A stretch of 64,000 nt of DNA from the NCBI RefSeq assembly GCF_024137025.1, contig NZ_JAMYJR010000001.1, positions 186,001 through 250,000 on the forward strand. The letters are read 5' to 3'. Source of the DNA: Paractinoplanes aksuensis. Its GTDB lineage: Bacteria; Actinomycetota; Actinomycetes; Mycobacteriales; Micromonosporaceae. The position numbers and the translations under genes were made by a program. How positions within the stretch are numbered: position 1 is the stretch's first letter; each line of letters starts with the position of its first letter. The notes below the pieces were generated by a model. The model did no database searches. It saw only the letters and a program-made list of their open reading frames with translations, and was not told where the DNA came from. This document shows positions 51,101 to 58,786 of this stretch, piece by piece.

Positions 51101-53584
51101 CCGGCCCTCGACGGGCTGGCCGCGCTGGCCGGGGACGTCGCGATCGACGCCGACATCTACCTGTCGTGGGAGGGCCAGCCGGCCGACCCCGACGCCATGG
51201 CGGCCGCCCTGCACGAGGTGGTCGGCGCCCACCCGCTGCCCGCGCCGGTGCGGCGGCTCACCACCACAGTCGCCGGGCGCGGTGGCGCGGTCATGCACCA
51301 CCACTTCACGTGGCGGCCGTCGAGCACCGGGCTGAGCGAGGAAAGGCTGATCCGCGGCCTGCACCCGTACATCGCCCAGCGCATGCAGCTCGAACGGCTC
51401 CGCAAGTTCGACCTGACCCGCCTGCCGTCCTCGGACGAAGAGATCTACCTGTTCCGCTGCGTGGCCCGCGAGAACCCGGGCGACGACCGGCTCGTGGCCT
51501 TCGCCCAGGTCCGCGACCTGACCGAGCTCCGCGAGCACGACGGCCGCCTGGTCGCCCTGCCCACGGCCGAGGAGACGATCGCCACCTGCCTCGACTCGAT
51601 CCGCCGGGCCCAGTCCCAGCGGCCGTCGGACAAGCGGTTCAGCACCAACCGGATCGTCATCTACGTGTGGCCGCCGATCTCGATCACGCCCGACGAGATG
51701 GAGATGATCGCCCGCCGCATCCTGCCCACCAGCGCGGGTGCGGGCCTGGAAGAGATCCTGTTCATCGGCCGCTACCGCGACCCGGCGACGGGCACGCTGG
51801 CCAAGGTGGCCGTCCGCATCTCGAACGACGCGACCGGCGCCCCGGTGCTGACCGTCGGCGAGCCGTCGGAAGAGCCGATCGAGCCGCTCGACAACTACCG
51901 CCTCAAGGTCCTGCGGGCCGCGGCCCGCAACACCGTCTACCCGTACGAGCTGACGGGGTTGCTCGGCTCGTTCGTCGAGCACGACCTGGACGCCGCGAAC
52001 GCGCTGGTGCCGGTCGACCGGCCCAAGGGACGCAACACGGCGGCGCTCGTCGCGGGCGTGGTAACTACTTCTTCGGGGCGCCACGCTGAGGGAATCACCC
52101 GTGTGGTGTTGCTCGGCGACCCGACCAAGGCGCTAGGAGCGCTCTCCGAGCCTGAATGCCGCCGAGTGATCGCCGCGATCGATCTGGCTCAGTCGATGCG
52201 GGTACCGCTCGAGTGGTGGGCGCTGTCGGCCGGGGCCCGGATCTCGATGGAGTCGGGCACCGAGAACATGGACTGGGTGGCGGCCGCGCTCAAGCGGATC
52301 GTCGAGTTCACCCAGGACGGCGGCGAGATCAACATCGTGGTGGCCGGCATCAACGTGGGCGCCCAGCCGTACTGGAACGCCGAAGCGACGATGCTCATGC
52401 ACACCAAGGGCGTGCTGATCATGACGCCGGACTCGGCCATGGTGCTGACCGGCAAGCAGTCGCTCGACTTCTCCGGCGGCGTGTCGGCCGAGGACAACTT
52501 CGGCATCGGCGGCTACGACCGGGTCATGGGCCCCAACGGGCAGGCGCAGTACTGGGCGCCCAACCTGGCCGGCGCGCGCGACGTGCTGATGGCCCACTAC
52601 GACCACACGTACGTCGTACCGGGCGAGACGGCCCCGCGGCGGGCCGCCACGACCGACCCGGTGACGCGCGACATCTCCGACTTCCCGCACGACGTGCCGG
52701 GCAGCGACTTCACCACGGTCGGCCAGATCTTCTCGGCGACGGCCAACCCCGACCGCAAGAAGCCGTTCGACATCCGCGTGGTGATGCGGGCGCTGGCGGA
52801 CCAGGATCACGCGGTGCTGGAACGCTGGGCCGGCATGGCCGACGCCGAGACCGCGGTGGTGCAGGACGTGCACCTCGGCGGCATTCCGGTCTGCCTGCTG
52901 GGCATCGAGTCGCAGTCGGTGCCGCGCCGGGGCTTCCCGCCCACCGACGGCCCCGACACCTACACGGCGGGCACGTTGTTCCCGCGCTCGTCGAAGAAGG
53001 CAGCCCGGGCGATCAACGCGGCCTCGGGCAACCGTCCGCTGGTCGTGCTGGCCAACCTGTCCGGCTTCGACGGCTCTCCCGAGTCGATGCGCAAGCTGCA
53101 ACTCGAGTACGGCGCCGAGATCGGCCGGGCCATCGTCAACTTCGAGGGCCCGATCGTCTTCACGGTGATCAGCCGCTACCACGGCGGCGCGTTCGTGGTC
53201 TTCTCGAAGCAGCTGAACCCGAACATGACGGTACTGGCGCTGGAGGGCTCGTTCGCCTCGGTGCTGGGCGGCGCCCCCGCCGCGGCGGTCGTCTTCACCG
53301 GCGATGTCAACCGCCGCACGGCCGCAGACCTGAGGGTCAAAGAGGCGGAGGCCCGCCTGGCCGCCGCCGCGGGCGCGGAACGCAGCGCCCTGGCCGCCGA
53401 ACTGGAAGAGCTGCGCAACACCGTCCGCACCGAGAAGCTGGGCGAGGTGGCCACGGAATTCGACCGCGTCCACAGCATCCAGCGCGCGGTCGAGGTCGGC
53501 TCGGTCGACGCGGTCATCAAGGCCACCGAGATGCGCCCGCGCATCATCGAGGCCATCACCACCGCCCTGCGCCACCAGAACTGA
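48146..53584 (+). CDS. Single-chain multidomain acyl-CoA carboxylase (eukaryote-type ACC)
   Basis: 1812 residues. Biotin carboxylase (about 1-450; glycine loop KATAGGGGRG at 163-172), biotin carrier domain with VLEAMKMEAVI (biotinyl K621), a long central region (about 650-1290), then carboxyltransferase (about 1290-1805; GGYDRVMGPNG, AHYDHTYVVPGE, PRGG-like ANLSGFDG). The central region ends with NRIVIYVWPPISITPDEMEM and LDNYRLKVLRAAARNTVYPY, resembling eukaryotic ACC. It makes malonyl-CoA or a related acyl-malonyl-CoA. GTG 48146; TAGTCT (48101-48106) is a possible -10. The substrate is not known. Confidence 0.9.
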   Translation: MFSRIAIVNRGEAAMRLIHAVRELAAETGAPIETVALFTDVDRGSTFVREADIAYDLGPAASRPYLDLKTLERALIDSGADAAWVGWGFVAEDPAFAELCERIGITFIGPSPEAMRKLGDKIGAKLIAEEVGVPVAPWSRGSVETLEAALAAAETIGYPLMLKATAGGGGRGIRVVRDPDQLADAYERTSQEAARAFGSGIVFLERLVTGARHVEVQVIADGEGTAWALGVRDCSVQRRNQKVIEESASPVLPPDRVVELKTSAERLAVRVGYRGAATVEFLYHPGDDLLAFLEVNTRLQVEHPITESTTGFDLVKAQLHVASGGRLTGEPPAERGHAVEARLNAEDPDRDFAPSPGRIARLDLPAGPGIRVDTGVSAGDTIPGDFDSMIAKVIAYGKNRDEALGRLRRAMAETTVVIEGGATNKSFVLDLLDQPEVVDGSADTGWIDRVRGEGRLVSHKHSAVALAVAAIEAYEEEELTEKQRLLSTAFGGRPQVRHESGRPLDLKLRGATYRVRVARVGARRFRVAIEAGSDLRLADVELERFDEHTGRITVNGRRHKILTGAHGAIHLVEVDGVNHRVSRDEGGVLRSPMPALVIATPLAVGAEVESGAPVLVLEAMKMEAVIRAPFKARVKECLVAVGAKVDSGAPLLRLEPIGDAEAEQDAASEHVEIDLPPAPEASAVRRAALGQEDLRSQLLGFDADPLDESRVLAGYLAAASETSHRPLAGEVELIEVFADLAELSRNRPAGEETSDTHVRSAREYFHTYLQSLDVERAGLPESFQSRLSKALGHYGIKELERTPELEAAVFRIFLAQQRASADANLVATLLRTWLRSSPPEETLREPSGLALERLIAATQVRYPALADLARGVVFSWFGQPLLLRNRARVYAGVRKSLRHLDSVPAAPDRADRIAEMVRSTEPLVRLLGQRLVRHDLDNSVMLEVLTRRYYGNKGITGVRTSGQFVVAEREGSWVVSAAVPFDQLGPALDGLAALAGDVAIDADIYLSWEGQPADPDAMAAALHEVVGAHPLPAPVRRLTTTVAGRGGAVMHHHFTWRPSSTGLSEERLIRGLHPYIAQRMQLERLRKFDLTRLPSSDEEIYLFRCVARENPGDDRLVAFAQVRDLTELREHDGRLVALPTAEETIATCLDSIRRAQSQRPSDKRFSTNRIVIYVWPPISITPDEMEMIARRILPTSAGAGLEEILFIGRYRDPATGTLAKVAVRISNDATGAPVLTVGEPSEEPIEPLDNYRLKVLRAAARNTVYPYELTGLLGSFVEHDLDAANALVPVDRPKGRNTAALVAGVVTTSSGRHAEGITRVVLLGDPTKALGALSEPECRRVIAAIDLAQSMRVPLEWWALSAGARISMESGTENMDWVAAALKRIVEFTQDGGEINIVVAGINVGAQPYWNAEATMLMHTKGVLIMTPDSAMVLTGKQSLDFSGGVSAEDNFGIGGYDRVMGPNGQAQYWAPNLAGARDVLMAHYDHTYVVPGETAPRRAATTDPVTRDISDFPHDVPGSDFTTVGQIFSATANPDRKKPFDIRVVMRALADQDHAVLERWAGMADAETAVVQDVHLGGIPVCLLGIESQSVPRRGFPPTDGPDTYTAGTLFPRSSKKAARAINAASGNRPLVVLANLSGFDGSPESMRKLQLEYGAEIGRAIVNFEGPIVFTVISRYHGGAFVVFSKQLNPNMTVLALEGSFASVLGGAPAAAVVFTGDVNRRTAADLRVKEAEARLAAAAGAERSALAAELEELRNTVRTEKLGEVATEFDRVHSIQRAVEVGSVDAVIKATEMRPRIIEAITTALRHQN

Positions 53585-53593
53585 CACGACGCC

Positions 53594-53621
53594 GGGTCGC
53601 TCCGATCAGCCGGAGCGACCC
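53594..53621 (+). terminator. Hairpin terminator after the carboxylase gene
   Basis: 11-bp arms GGGTCGCTCCG / CGGAGCGACCC with a 6-base loop, 10 bases after the stop. Confidence 0.75.
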
Positions 53622-53678
53622 AGCCGTGCCAGCCTGTCCACCCGGCCACCGACCCCGCAGCGGCCGGGCCGTCCCTAC

Positions 53679-53729
53679 GCGGCTGTGCTCTTCGCGCGGC
53701 TGTGCTCTTCGCGCGGCCGTGCCCTTCAC
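53679..53729. repeat. Three tandem 17-bp repeats
   Basis: GCGGCTGTGCTCTTCGC occurs twice without change (53679-53695, 53696-53712), then as GCGGCCGTGCCCTTCAC (53713-53729), followed by a further decayed copy. The array fills much of the 266-bp gap between the carboxylase and the next gene, which holds no other feature. Confidence 0.85.
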
Positions 53730-53838
53730 GCGGGCGGGTCCTCATGCAGCGGCCGGGCCTCTAAAGGCGCGGGCCTTCATACAGCAGCCGGACCGTTGAT
53801 CCCTCTGGCGGTGGCCGGGCGCCGATCCCTGAATGGCC

Positions 53839-53844
53839 TAGCAT
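53839..53844 (+). promoter_or_regulatory. -10 element of a leaderless membrane-protein gene
   Basis: TAGCAT, 6 nt before GTG 53851. Confidence 0.5.
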
Positions 53845-53850
53845 GCTGGG

Positions 53851-54330
53851 GTGACAACCCAGAAGGACCTTGGCCGGCCCCGACTCACGGCCGGACTGGA
53901 CGGCGCGATGCTGTTCGCGGCGCTGCTGGCCCTGGCCGGCTACCTGCTCCCATGGTTCCGGGTCTCATCGGGTTACAGCTGGTCGTATTCCGGCTGGAGC
54001 TACGCCTCCCTCAGCACCGGCGGCGGCTGGACCCTGATCACCTTCGCTTTCCTGCTGGTGGCCCTGGTGGCCGCCTTCTGGTCCCGGACCGTCGTGGCGG
54101 CGGCGATGACCGCCCTGACCGCCGCGATCGGCACCCTCGTCATGGCCCTGGCCGTGGTCGCCGCCAGCTTCGCCAACATCGGCCCGCGCGACAACTCGAA
54201 CGCGGTCGCCGAGCGGCCGTTCGGCATCGGGCTGCCCCTGCTCGCCATCGGCGTGGGCTTGCTGATCGCCACCGCCTGCCGAGACATCGCCCGCGCCGGC
54301 TCATCACCTGCCACGAACGTTTCAGACTGA
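53851..54330 (+). CDS. Four-TM hypothetical membrane protein
   Basis: 159 residues. Hydrophobic helices at about 18-37, 58-77, 82-108 and 124-143, with a Ser/Tyr/Trp-rich extracellular loop (SSGYSWSYSGWSYASL) between the first two. No family recognised. The leaderless promoter supports expression. Confidence 0.7.
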   Translation: MTTQKDLGRPRLTAGLDGAMLFAALLALAGYLLPWFRVSSGYSWSYSGWSYASLSTGGGWTLITFAFLLVALVAAFWSRTVVAAAMTALTAAIGTLVMALAVVAASFANIGPRDNSNAVAERPFGIGLPLLAIGVGLLIATACRDIARAGSSPATNVSD

Positions 54331-54440
54331 CTTCGCACCGATCGGCAAGGCTCGCCGGGCGCGTGGGTTGTCGCACGAACGGCGCCAACGTTCGGGTTGG
54401 AAGCGTTCCCACCGCCACCGCCACCGCCAGCCGCCAACGC

Positions 54441-54500
54441 CAGCCGCCCGGCAGCCAGCCGCCCGGCAGCCAGCCGCCCGGCAGCCAGCCGCCCGGCGGC
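54441..54500. repeat. Four tandem 15-bp repeats
   Basis: CAGCCGCCCGGCAGC at 54441, 54456 and 54471 is exact; the fourth copy (54486-54500) differs by one base. Being a multiple of three, it stays open in several frames, but no gene is supported there. A CCACCGCCACCGCC run precedes it. Confidence 0.9.
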
Positions 54501-54542
54501 CGCCGTTAGTCGTCGCTCACCGTCGATCCGCGTTGCTGGATT

Positions 54543-55967
54543 TCATGGTGCGGCTGGCGGCGTAGAGCTCGCAGCTCTGTCGTCGGCTCCTTCCCGGGTG
54601 AGCCAGCCGGGGTCGGTGATGCCGCCGGGGATGACGGCGGCCGGGTCGTAGGGGCGGCGGGTGAAGACGAACGTGCCGAGGTCGAGGTGGGTCACGGCGC
54701 CGGTGTCGTCGTGGTGCAGGGTGAGGGGCTCGCCGGCGAAGTAGCCGTTCTGGCCGATCCAGGCGCCGTCGCCGGTGGGGCGCAGGCGGGAGCCGCGGTC
54801 GCCGCCGGAGACCGGGCCCAGCTCGAGCCAGCCGTCGGCCAGCGGGCGCAGGACGAACGGGGCCGGACCCCAGTACCAGGGGCCGGCCAGCTCGAGGACC
54901 GCGCGGTCGATGTGGGGGAGCGGCTGCCACGGGGCGGGGATGCGCGGCTCGCGCTCGGCGACCAGGTCGAGCAGGTCGGCCGTGAAGCCGCCGACGGCCA
55001 GGCCCGCCGTGGTGTTGGCCAGGACGACGGCGCCCAGGTCGTCGTCGCGGCTCACCCAGACCGTGGCCAGGAAGCCGGGGACCGAGCCCGTGTGGCCGGA
55101 CAGCAGCCGGTCGCCGCGGTGCAGCAACTGGGTGCCGAGGCCGTAGTTGGACTGCCAGCTGCCCACCTCGGGCGCGGCGGCGGGCCCGCGCATCTCGTCG
55201 AGGCTTTCCGCCCGCAGCACGCGCTCGTCGCCGGCCAGCAGGAACGCGGCGAAGCGGGCCAGGTCGGTCGCGGTGGACCACAGCTCACCGGCCGCGCCCA
55301 TCGGGCCGTAATCCTGGATGGGCTCGGGCAGCAGCACATCGGCCCACGGGTGCACGGCCCAGCCGGAAGCGTGCGGGGCGCTCGGCTGCGGGCCCGTGCG
55401 GCTCATGCCCAGCGGGTCGAGCACCTCGCTCTGGAGCGCCTCCGTCCACGGCCGGCCGCGCAGCTTCGCGACGAGCGCCCCGAGCAGCGCGAAGCCCGGA
55501 TTCGAGTAGTGGAAACGCCGGCCCGGCGGGTGCACCAGCGGGTCGTCCCGCAGCACGTCGGCCACCTCGGGGCGCAGCGAGCCGGGGCTGCGCTCCCACC
55601 ACGGCCCGGGCGGCTCGGCGGCCAGACCCGCGGTGTGCGACAGCAGGGAGGCGATGGTGGCGTCGCCGACGCTCGTGCCCGGCAGGTGAGCGTCGAGCGG
55701 GTCGGTGAGAGCCAGCCGGCCCTCGTCACGCAGGCGCAGCACCAGCAGCGTCACGAACGTCTTGGTGATCGAGCCGATGCGGTATTGCACCTCGCCGCCC
55801 GGGGTCGAGCTGTCGACGCTGCCCCAGCCCTCGAGCCACACCGGGCGGCCGCCGCGCACGATGGCGGCCACCAACGAGGGAGCCCGCGCGGACACCTGGG
55901 TAGTAGCCAAGCGGTGGCGCAAGGCGCGAATGGTCTCGGGCAGCAGATCCGGCGGCGTCGATGGCAT
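54543..55967 (-). CDS. Serine hydrolase, beta-lactamase class C/esterase family
   Basis: 474 residues. Nucleophile motif S66-I-T-K69 (RIGSITKTF), Tyr motif FHYSNPGFAL near residue 150, and HTG in LLSGHTGSVPGF. A C-terminal domain of about 120 residues has a lipocalin-like beta pattern. No signal peptide, so it is cytoplasmic or exported otherwise. The role could be peptidase, esterase or lactamase. TAGTTT 6 nt before ATG 55967 overlaps the dacB stop codon. Confidence 0.87.
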   Translation of the reverse strand: MPSTPPDLLPETIRALRHRLATTQVSARAPSLVAAIVRGGRPVWLEGWGSVDSSTPGGEVQYRIGSITKTFVTLLVLRLRDEGRLALTDPLDAHLPGTSVGDATIASLLSHTAGLAAEPPGPWWERSPGSLRPEVADVLRDDPLVHPPGRRFHYSNPGFALLGALVAKLRGRPWTEALQSEVLDPLGMSRTGPQPSAPHASGWAVHPWADVLLPEPIQDYGPMGAAGELWSTATDLARFAAFLLAGDERVLRAESLDEMRGPAAAPEVGSWQSNYGLGTQLLHRGDRLLSGHTGSVPGFLATVWVSRDDDLGAVVLANTTAGLAVGGFTADLLDLVAEREPRIPAPWQPLPHIDRAVLELAGPWYWGPAPFVLRPLADGWLELGPVSGGDRGSRLRPTGDGAWIGQNGYFAGEPLTLHHDDTGAVTHLDLGTFVFTRRPYDPAAVIPGGITDPGWLTREGADDRAASSTPPAAP

Positions 55968-55973
55968 GCCGCG

Positions 55974-55979
55974 AAACTA
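55974..55979 (-). promoter_or_regulatory. -10 element overlapping the dacB stop codon
   Basis: TAGTTT on the minus strand, its TAG being the dacB stop, 6 nt before ATG 55967. Confidence 0.5.
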
Positions 55980-57494
55980 CATGGCCGGTCCGACAGTTTC
56001 CGGGTCCTGTGGACAACCCGCGAGGGCGACCGCGATCCGGTCCAGCACCGGCGTGACCGAGGGTGACAGCTGGTTGTTGACGATCGCCGAGAACACGAGC
56101 AGACGGTGATCGAGGGTGGTTACATATCCGGACAGCGCCGAGGCACCGGTGAGCGTTCCGGTCTTGGCCCGCACGTTGCCGGCCGCGACCGTGCCCCGCA
56201 TCCGGTTGCGCAGCGTGCCGCCGATCATGCGGTCCGGGTTGCCCGCCACCGGCAGGGCCGCGTGCCAGGTCGCGAACCACGGCTCGGCCCGCACCGCGAC
56301 CAGGAACCGGGCGAACGCGGCGGGTGGCACGAGGTTGCGCCGCGACAGCCCGGACCCGTCGGCCTGCCGCATCGTGGTGGTGTCGACCCCGAGCCGGGCC
56401 AGGTAGGCGGCGATCGTGTTGATGCCGGCCGCCCACGAACCGACCCCGGCCGACTTCCGGCCGATCGCCTTGACGAGCAGCTCCGCCAGGCCGTTGTTGG
56501 ACAGCTTGAGCAGCGGCGCCATCAGCTCGCGCAGCGGCGGGCCGGCGTGCCGCGCCAGCGGAACGGCCTCGGCCGGGGTGGCCCGGCCGGTGACGATGTG
56601 GCCCTTCACCCGTACGCCATGCCGCCGCAACGCCTGCCGGAAGACATCAGCCGTCAGGGCGGTGGCATCCCAGACGGTGACCGGCTCGATCACCGCGGGC
56701 ACGCCCTTCGGGATGGCCCCGGTGACCGTGAGGATGTTGGTGCCGTGGCCGCGAGTCACCGAGACCGGGGCAATGCCGTGGGCGGTGATGGCCTGGTTGA
56801 CCACGGTGAGTTGCTTGCTGTTCGGGAACACCGACACGCGGGCCGGCCGTCTGTCCACAGGCGACGGAGACACCTTGACGTTCGCGGTTCCGGCCAGATA
56901 GTTGTTGTCCGGCGCTACCGTCAGCGCCGAGACAGGAGCCGCCCCTGAGAACGCCTCGTCGTCCCACGCCCACTCCAGCCCGAGCCGCTGCGAGTCGAAA
57001 GCGGTGTCGTCAGCCACCAGATCGCCGGTGACTTCGCGCAACCCGGATGCGGCCACATCCCGGGCCAGCGCGTCGAGCCCGGCCGGGGTGAGGGCCGGGT
57101 CCCCCTCGCCGCGCAGGTAGAGGTCGCCCGTGAGTGCGGCCCCACGCCGTACGCCGAAAGCCTTGGCCTCGGTGCCGAACCGATGCCCAGGTCCCAGGAC
57201 GGCCAGAGCAGCGGCCGACGTGAAGAGCTTGGTGTTCGAGGCGGGCAGCAGCCGCCGCGACCCACCGCGGTCCACAAGCGTGGCTCCGGTCCGGCCGTCG
57301 GCCACCACGACCCCGACCTGCGACCCCGCCAGCACCGGATCAGCCAGGACGTCATCGATCGCCTGCCCGATCCCCGCCGGCTCCCGGAAGACCGCTGTGC
57401 GGGACCAGGCTTCGGCCGGCGTCGACGGCGCCAGCGGGCAGACGAAACCGAGGGCCATCGTGGCGACCAGGGCGAAGCCTCGTAAGCGGTACAT
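55977..57494 (-). CDS. dacB: D-alanyl-D-alanine carboxypeptidase/endopeptidase (PBP4, DacB)
   Basis: 505 residues. Signal peptide 1-29 (FALVATMALGFVCPLAPS...AEA), SxxK motif S86-N-T-K89, SxN in LKLSNNGLAELL, and KTG in VRAKTGTLTGASALSG. The large insert between SxxK and SxN is typical of class C low-mass PBPs. It trims peptidoglycan cross-links outside the membrane. ATG 57494 begins the signal peptide; the frame upstream shows no export signal. The 218 bp upstream hold nothing further that I can support. Confidence 0.92.
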   Translation of the reverse strand: MYRLRGFALVATMALGFVCPLAPSTPAEAWSRTAVFREPAGIGQAIDDVLADPVLAGSQVGVVVADGRTGATLVDRGGSRRLLPASNTKLFTSAAALAVLGPGHRFGTEAKAFGVRRGAALTGDLYLRGEGDPALTPAGLDALARDVAASGLREVTGDLVADDTAFDSQRLGLEWAWDDEAFSGAAPVSALTVAPDNNYLAGTANVKVSPSPVDRRPARVSVFPNSKQLTVVNQAITAHGIAPVSVTRGHGTNILTVTGAIPKGVPAVIEPVTVWDATALTADVFRQALRRHGVRVKGHIVTGRATPAEAVPLARHAGPPLRELMAPLLKLSNNGLAELLVKAIGRKSAGVGSWAAGINTIAAYLARLGVDTTTMRQADGSGLSRRNLVPPAAFARFLVAVRAEPWFATWHAALPVAGNPDRMIGGTLRNRMRGTVAAGNVRAKTGTLTGASALSGYVTTLDHRLLVFSAIVNNQLSPSVTPVLDRIAVALAGCPQDPETVGPAM

Positions 57495-57712
57495 GTGTTG
57501 ATCAACGACTGGAAGCCGGATCGGTGGCTCGGGGTATCTGGTTGGCGTGACTGTCTTTCGGTGGAGTTTCGGAGGGCGGCGGCACGATGGAAGAACCCCG
57601 ACGACGAAGGCATCATCTGGCTCGCTCGGGCTGACCACTTCGAACAGCGACGTCCGCGCCGACCGGATCCTGCGGTTCGCCAACCCGTGAACGACTTTGC
57701 TCCCCATAAAGC

Positions 57713-57745
57713 GGGAGGGGCCGGGTCCCCCGCCCGGCCCCTCCC
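57713..57745 (-). terminator. Hairpin terminator of the leftward PH-like/HAD unit
   Basis: 13-bp arms GGGAGGGGCCGGG / CCCGGCCCCTCCC with a 7-base loop, 8 bases past the stop at 57754, followed on the minus strand by GCTTTATG. Confidence 0.8.
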
Positions 57746-57753
57746 GTGAAACG

Positions 57754-58221
57754 TCAGGCGGTGGGGGCCGGGCGGAGCGCGTCGGCCAGGGCCTGGGCGT
57801 TCTTCTTGTCGATGCGCGGGAACGTGAGGGAGATGCCGTCGCCGTCGTTGCCGAACGCGATGCGGACCAGGCTCACCACGCCGATCTTGGCTTCGGCCAG
57901 TGTCACCTGGTCGCGCGGGATCTCGCCCAGCACCCCGGCGCCCGGACCGCCCATGAACGTCTGCGGCAGGAAAATGAGGCGCTCGGAGGTGACTACGACG
58001 AACTGTTTGCTGGTGGACGACGTGAGCAGCGCGCCCGCCAGGCCCTGGGCCTTCAGTCCCGCGGTGACCGCCGTGCCGACCCGGCTGGCCGTGAACGACC
58101 CCGCCAGCGCTCGTGTCGCTGTTATCGGCCGCTCGCCCGGCTGGAGCAGTGGGGCCACCAATTCGAAGGCTTTCGCCTGAAACTTCTCTCGCACAGGCGC
58201 GCACAGTACACCGGTGATCAT
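57754..58221 (-). CDS. Hypothetical protein, PH-like fold suspected
   Basis: 155 residues. KQFVVVTSERLIFLPQ, then GEIPRDQVTLAEAKIG and LVRIAFGNDGDGISLTFP give a strand pattern like bacterial PH domains. ATG 58221 overlaps the stop of the HAD remnant (ATGA), which fixes the start and implies that the two were one operon. The function is unknown. Confidence 0.7.
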   Translation of the reverse strand: MITGVLCAPVREKFQAKAFELVAPLLQPGERPITATRALAGSFTASRVGTAVTAGLKAQGLAGALLTSSTSKQFVVVTSERLIFLPQTFMGGPGAGVLGEIPRDQVTLAEAKIGVVSLVRIAFGNDGDGISLTFPRIDKKNAQALADALRPAPTA

Positions 58222-58707
58222 GAGACCTTGTCGAGGACCGTCCGCAGTGGAACCGAGGCCGCGCTGACGAGCACGAGCTCGGCCGCCGCGAAGCGCGGGA
58301 CCGGCACGTACGCGTTGGGGATGGCCACGCACCGCAGCCCGGCCGCCTGTGCCGCCGCCACGCCGTGGGGTGTGTCCTCGAAGGCGACGGCCTGCCGCGG
58401 TTCGATCCTCAGGCGTTCGAGCGCGAGCCGGTTCCCGAATTCCCGGCGCCGGCGCCGGCTCGGCGTGAAGGCCGACCCGATATGCCGTACGCCGGGAGTG
58501 GCTCACGGCCCGGTCGTAGCCCGCACCGACGGCGTCCGCGAGGCGCGCGTACCGCTGCTCGTTGACGTCCCCGCCGTGGTCGGCGAAGAAACCGTCGACC
58601 GCCAGCTCGAGTCCGTGCTGCCGCCACTCGAAACGCCAGCTCTCCAGCAGCGTCGACTCGGTGTCCATCAGCAGTCCGTCAAAATCGAAGATCAGCGCAT
58701 CCGTCAC
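58218..58707 (-). pseudogene. HAD-family hydrolase broken by internal deletion and frameshift
   Basis: The 5' part from GTG 58707 reads VTDALIFDFDGLLMDTEST through AYRVGLHAEPAP, a beta-phosphoglucomutase-like HAD with its nucleophile Asp. Another frame downstream reads NRLALERLRIEP, AVAFEDTPHGVAAAQ and ends DKVS at 58218, giving motif IV. The segment with motif II and the Lys of motif III is missing. The junction, about 58430-58455, contains GGCGCCGGCGCCGG, consistent with slippage deletion. TACGCT lies 6 nt before the GTG. Confidence 0.8.
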
Positions 58708-58786
58708 CCCGGCAGCGTAATTCGGAGGCGCTGAGCGATCTTGGGGCGCTAGCGTGGCGGGGCTGAATACGATGGGAGAAGGTGTG

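Noticed and set aside
53679..54500. CRISPR array
   Set aside because: Repeats are contiguous 17- and 15-bp units without spacers and no cas gene is present.
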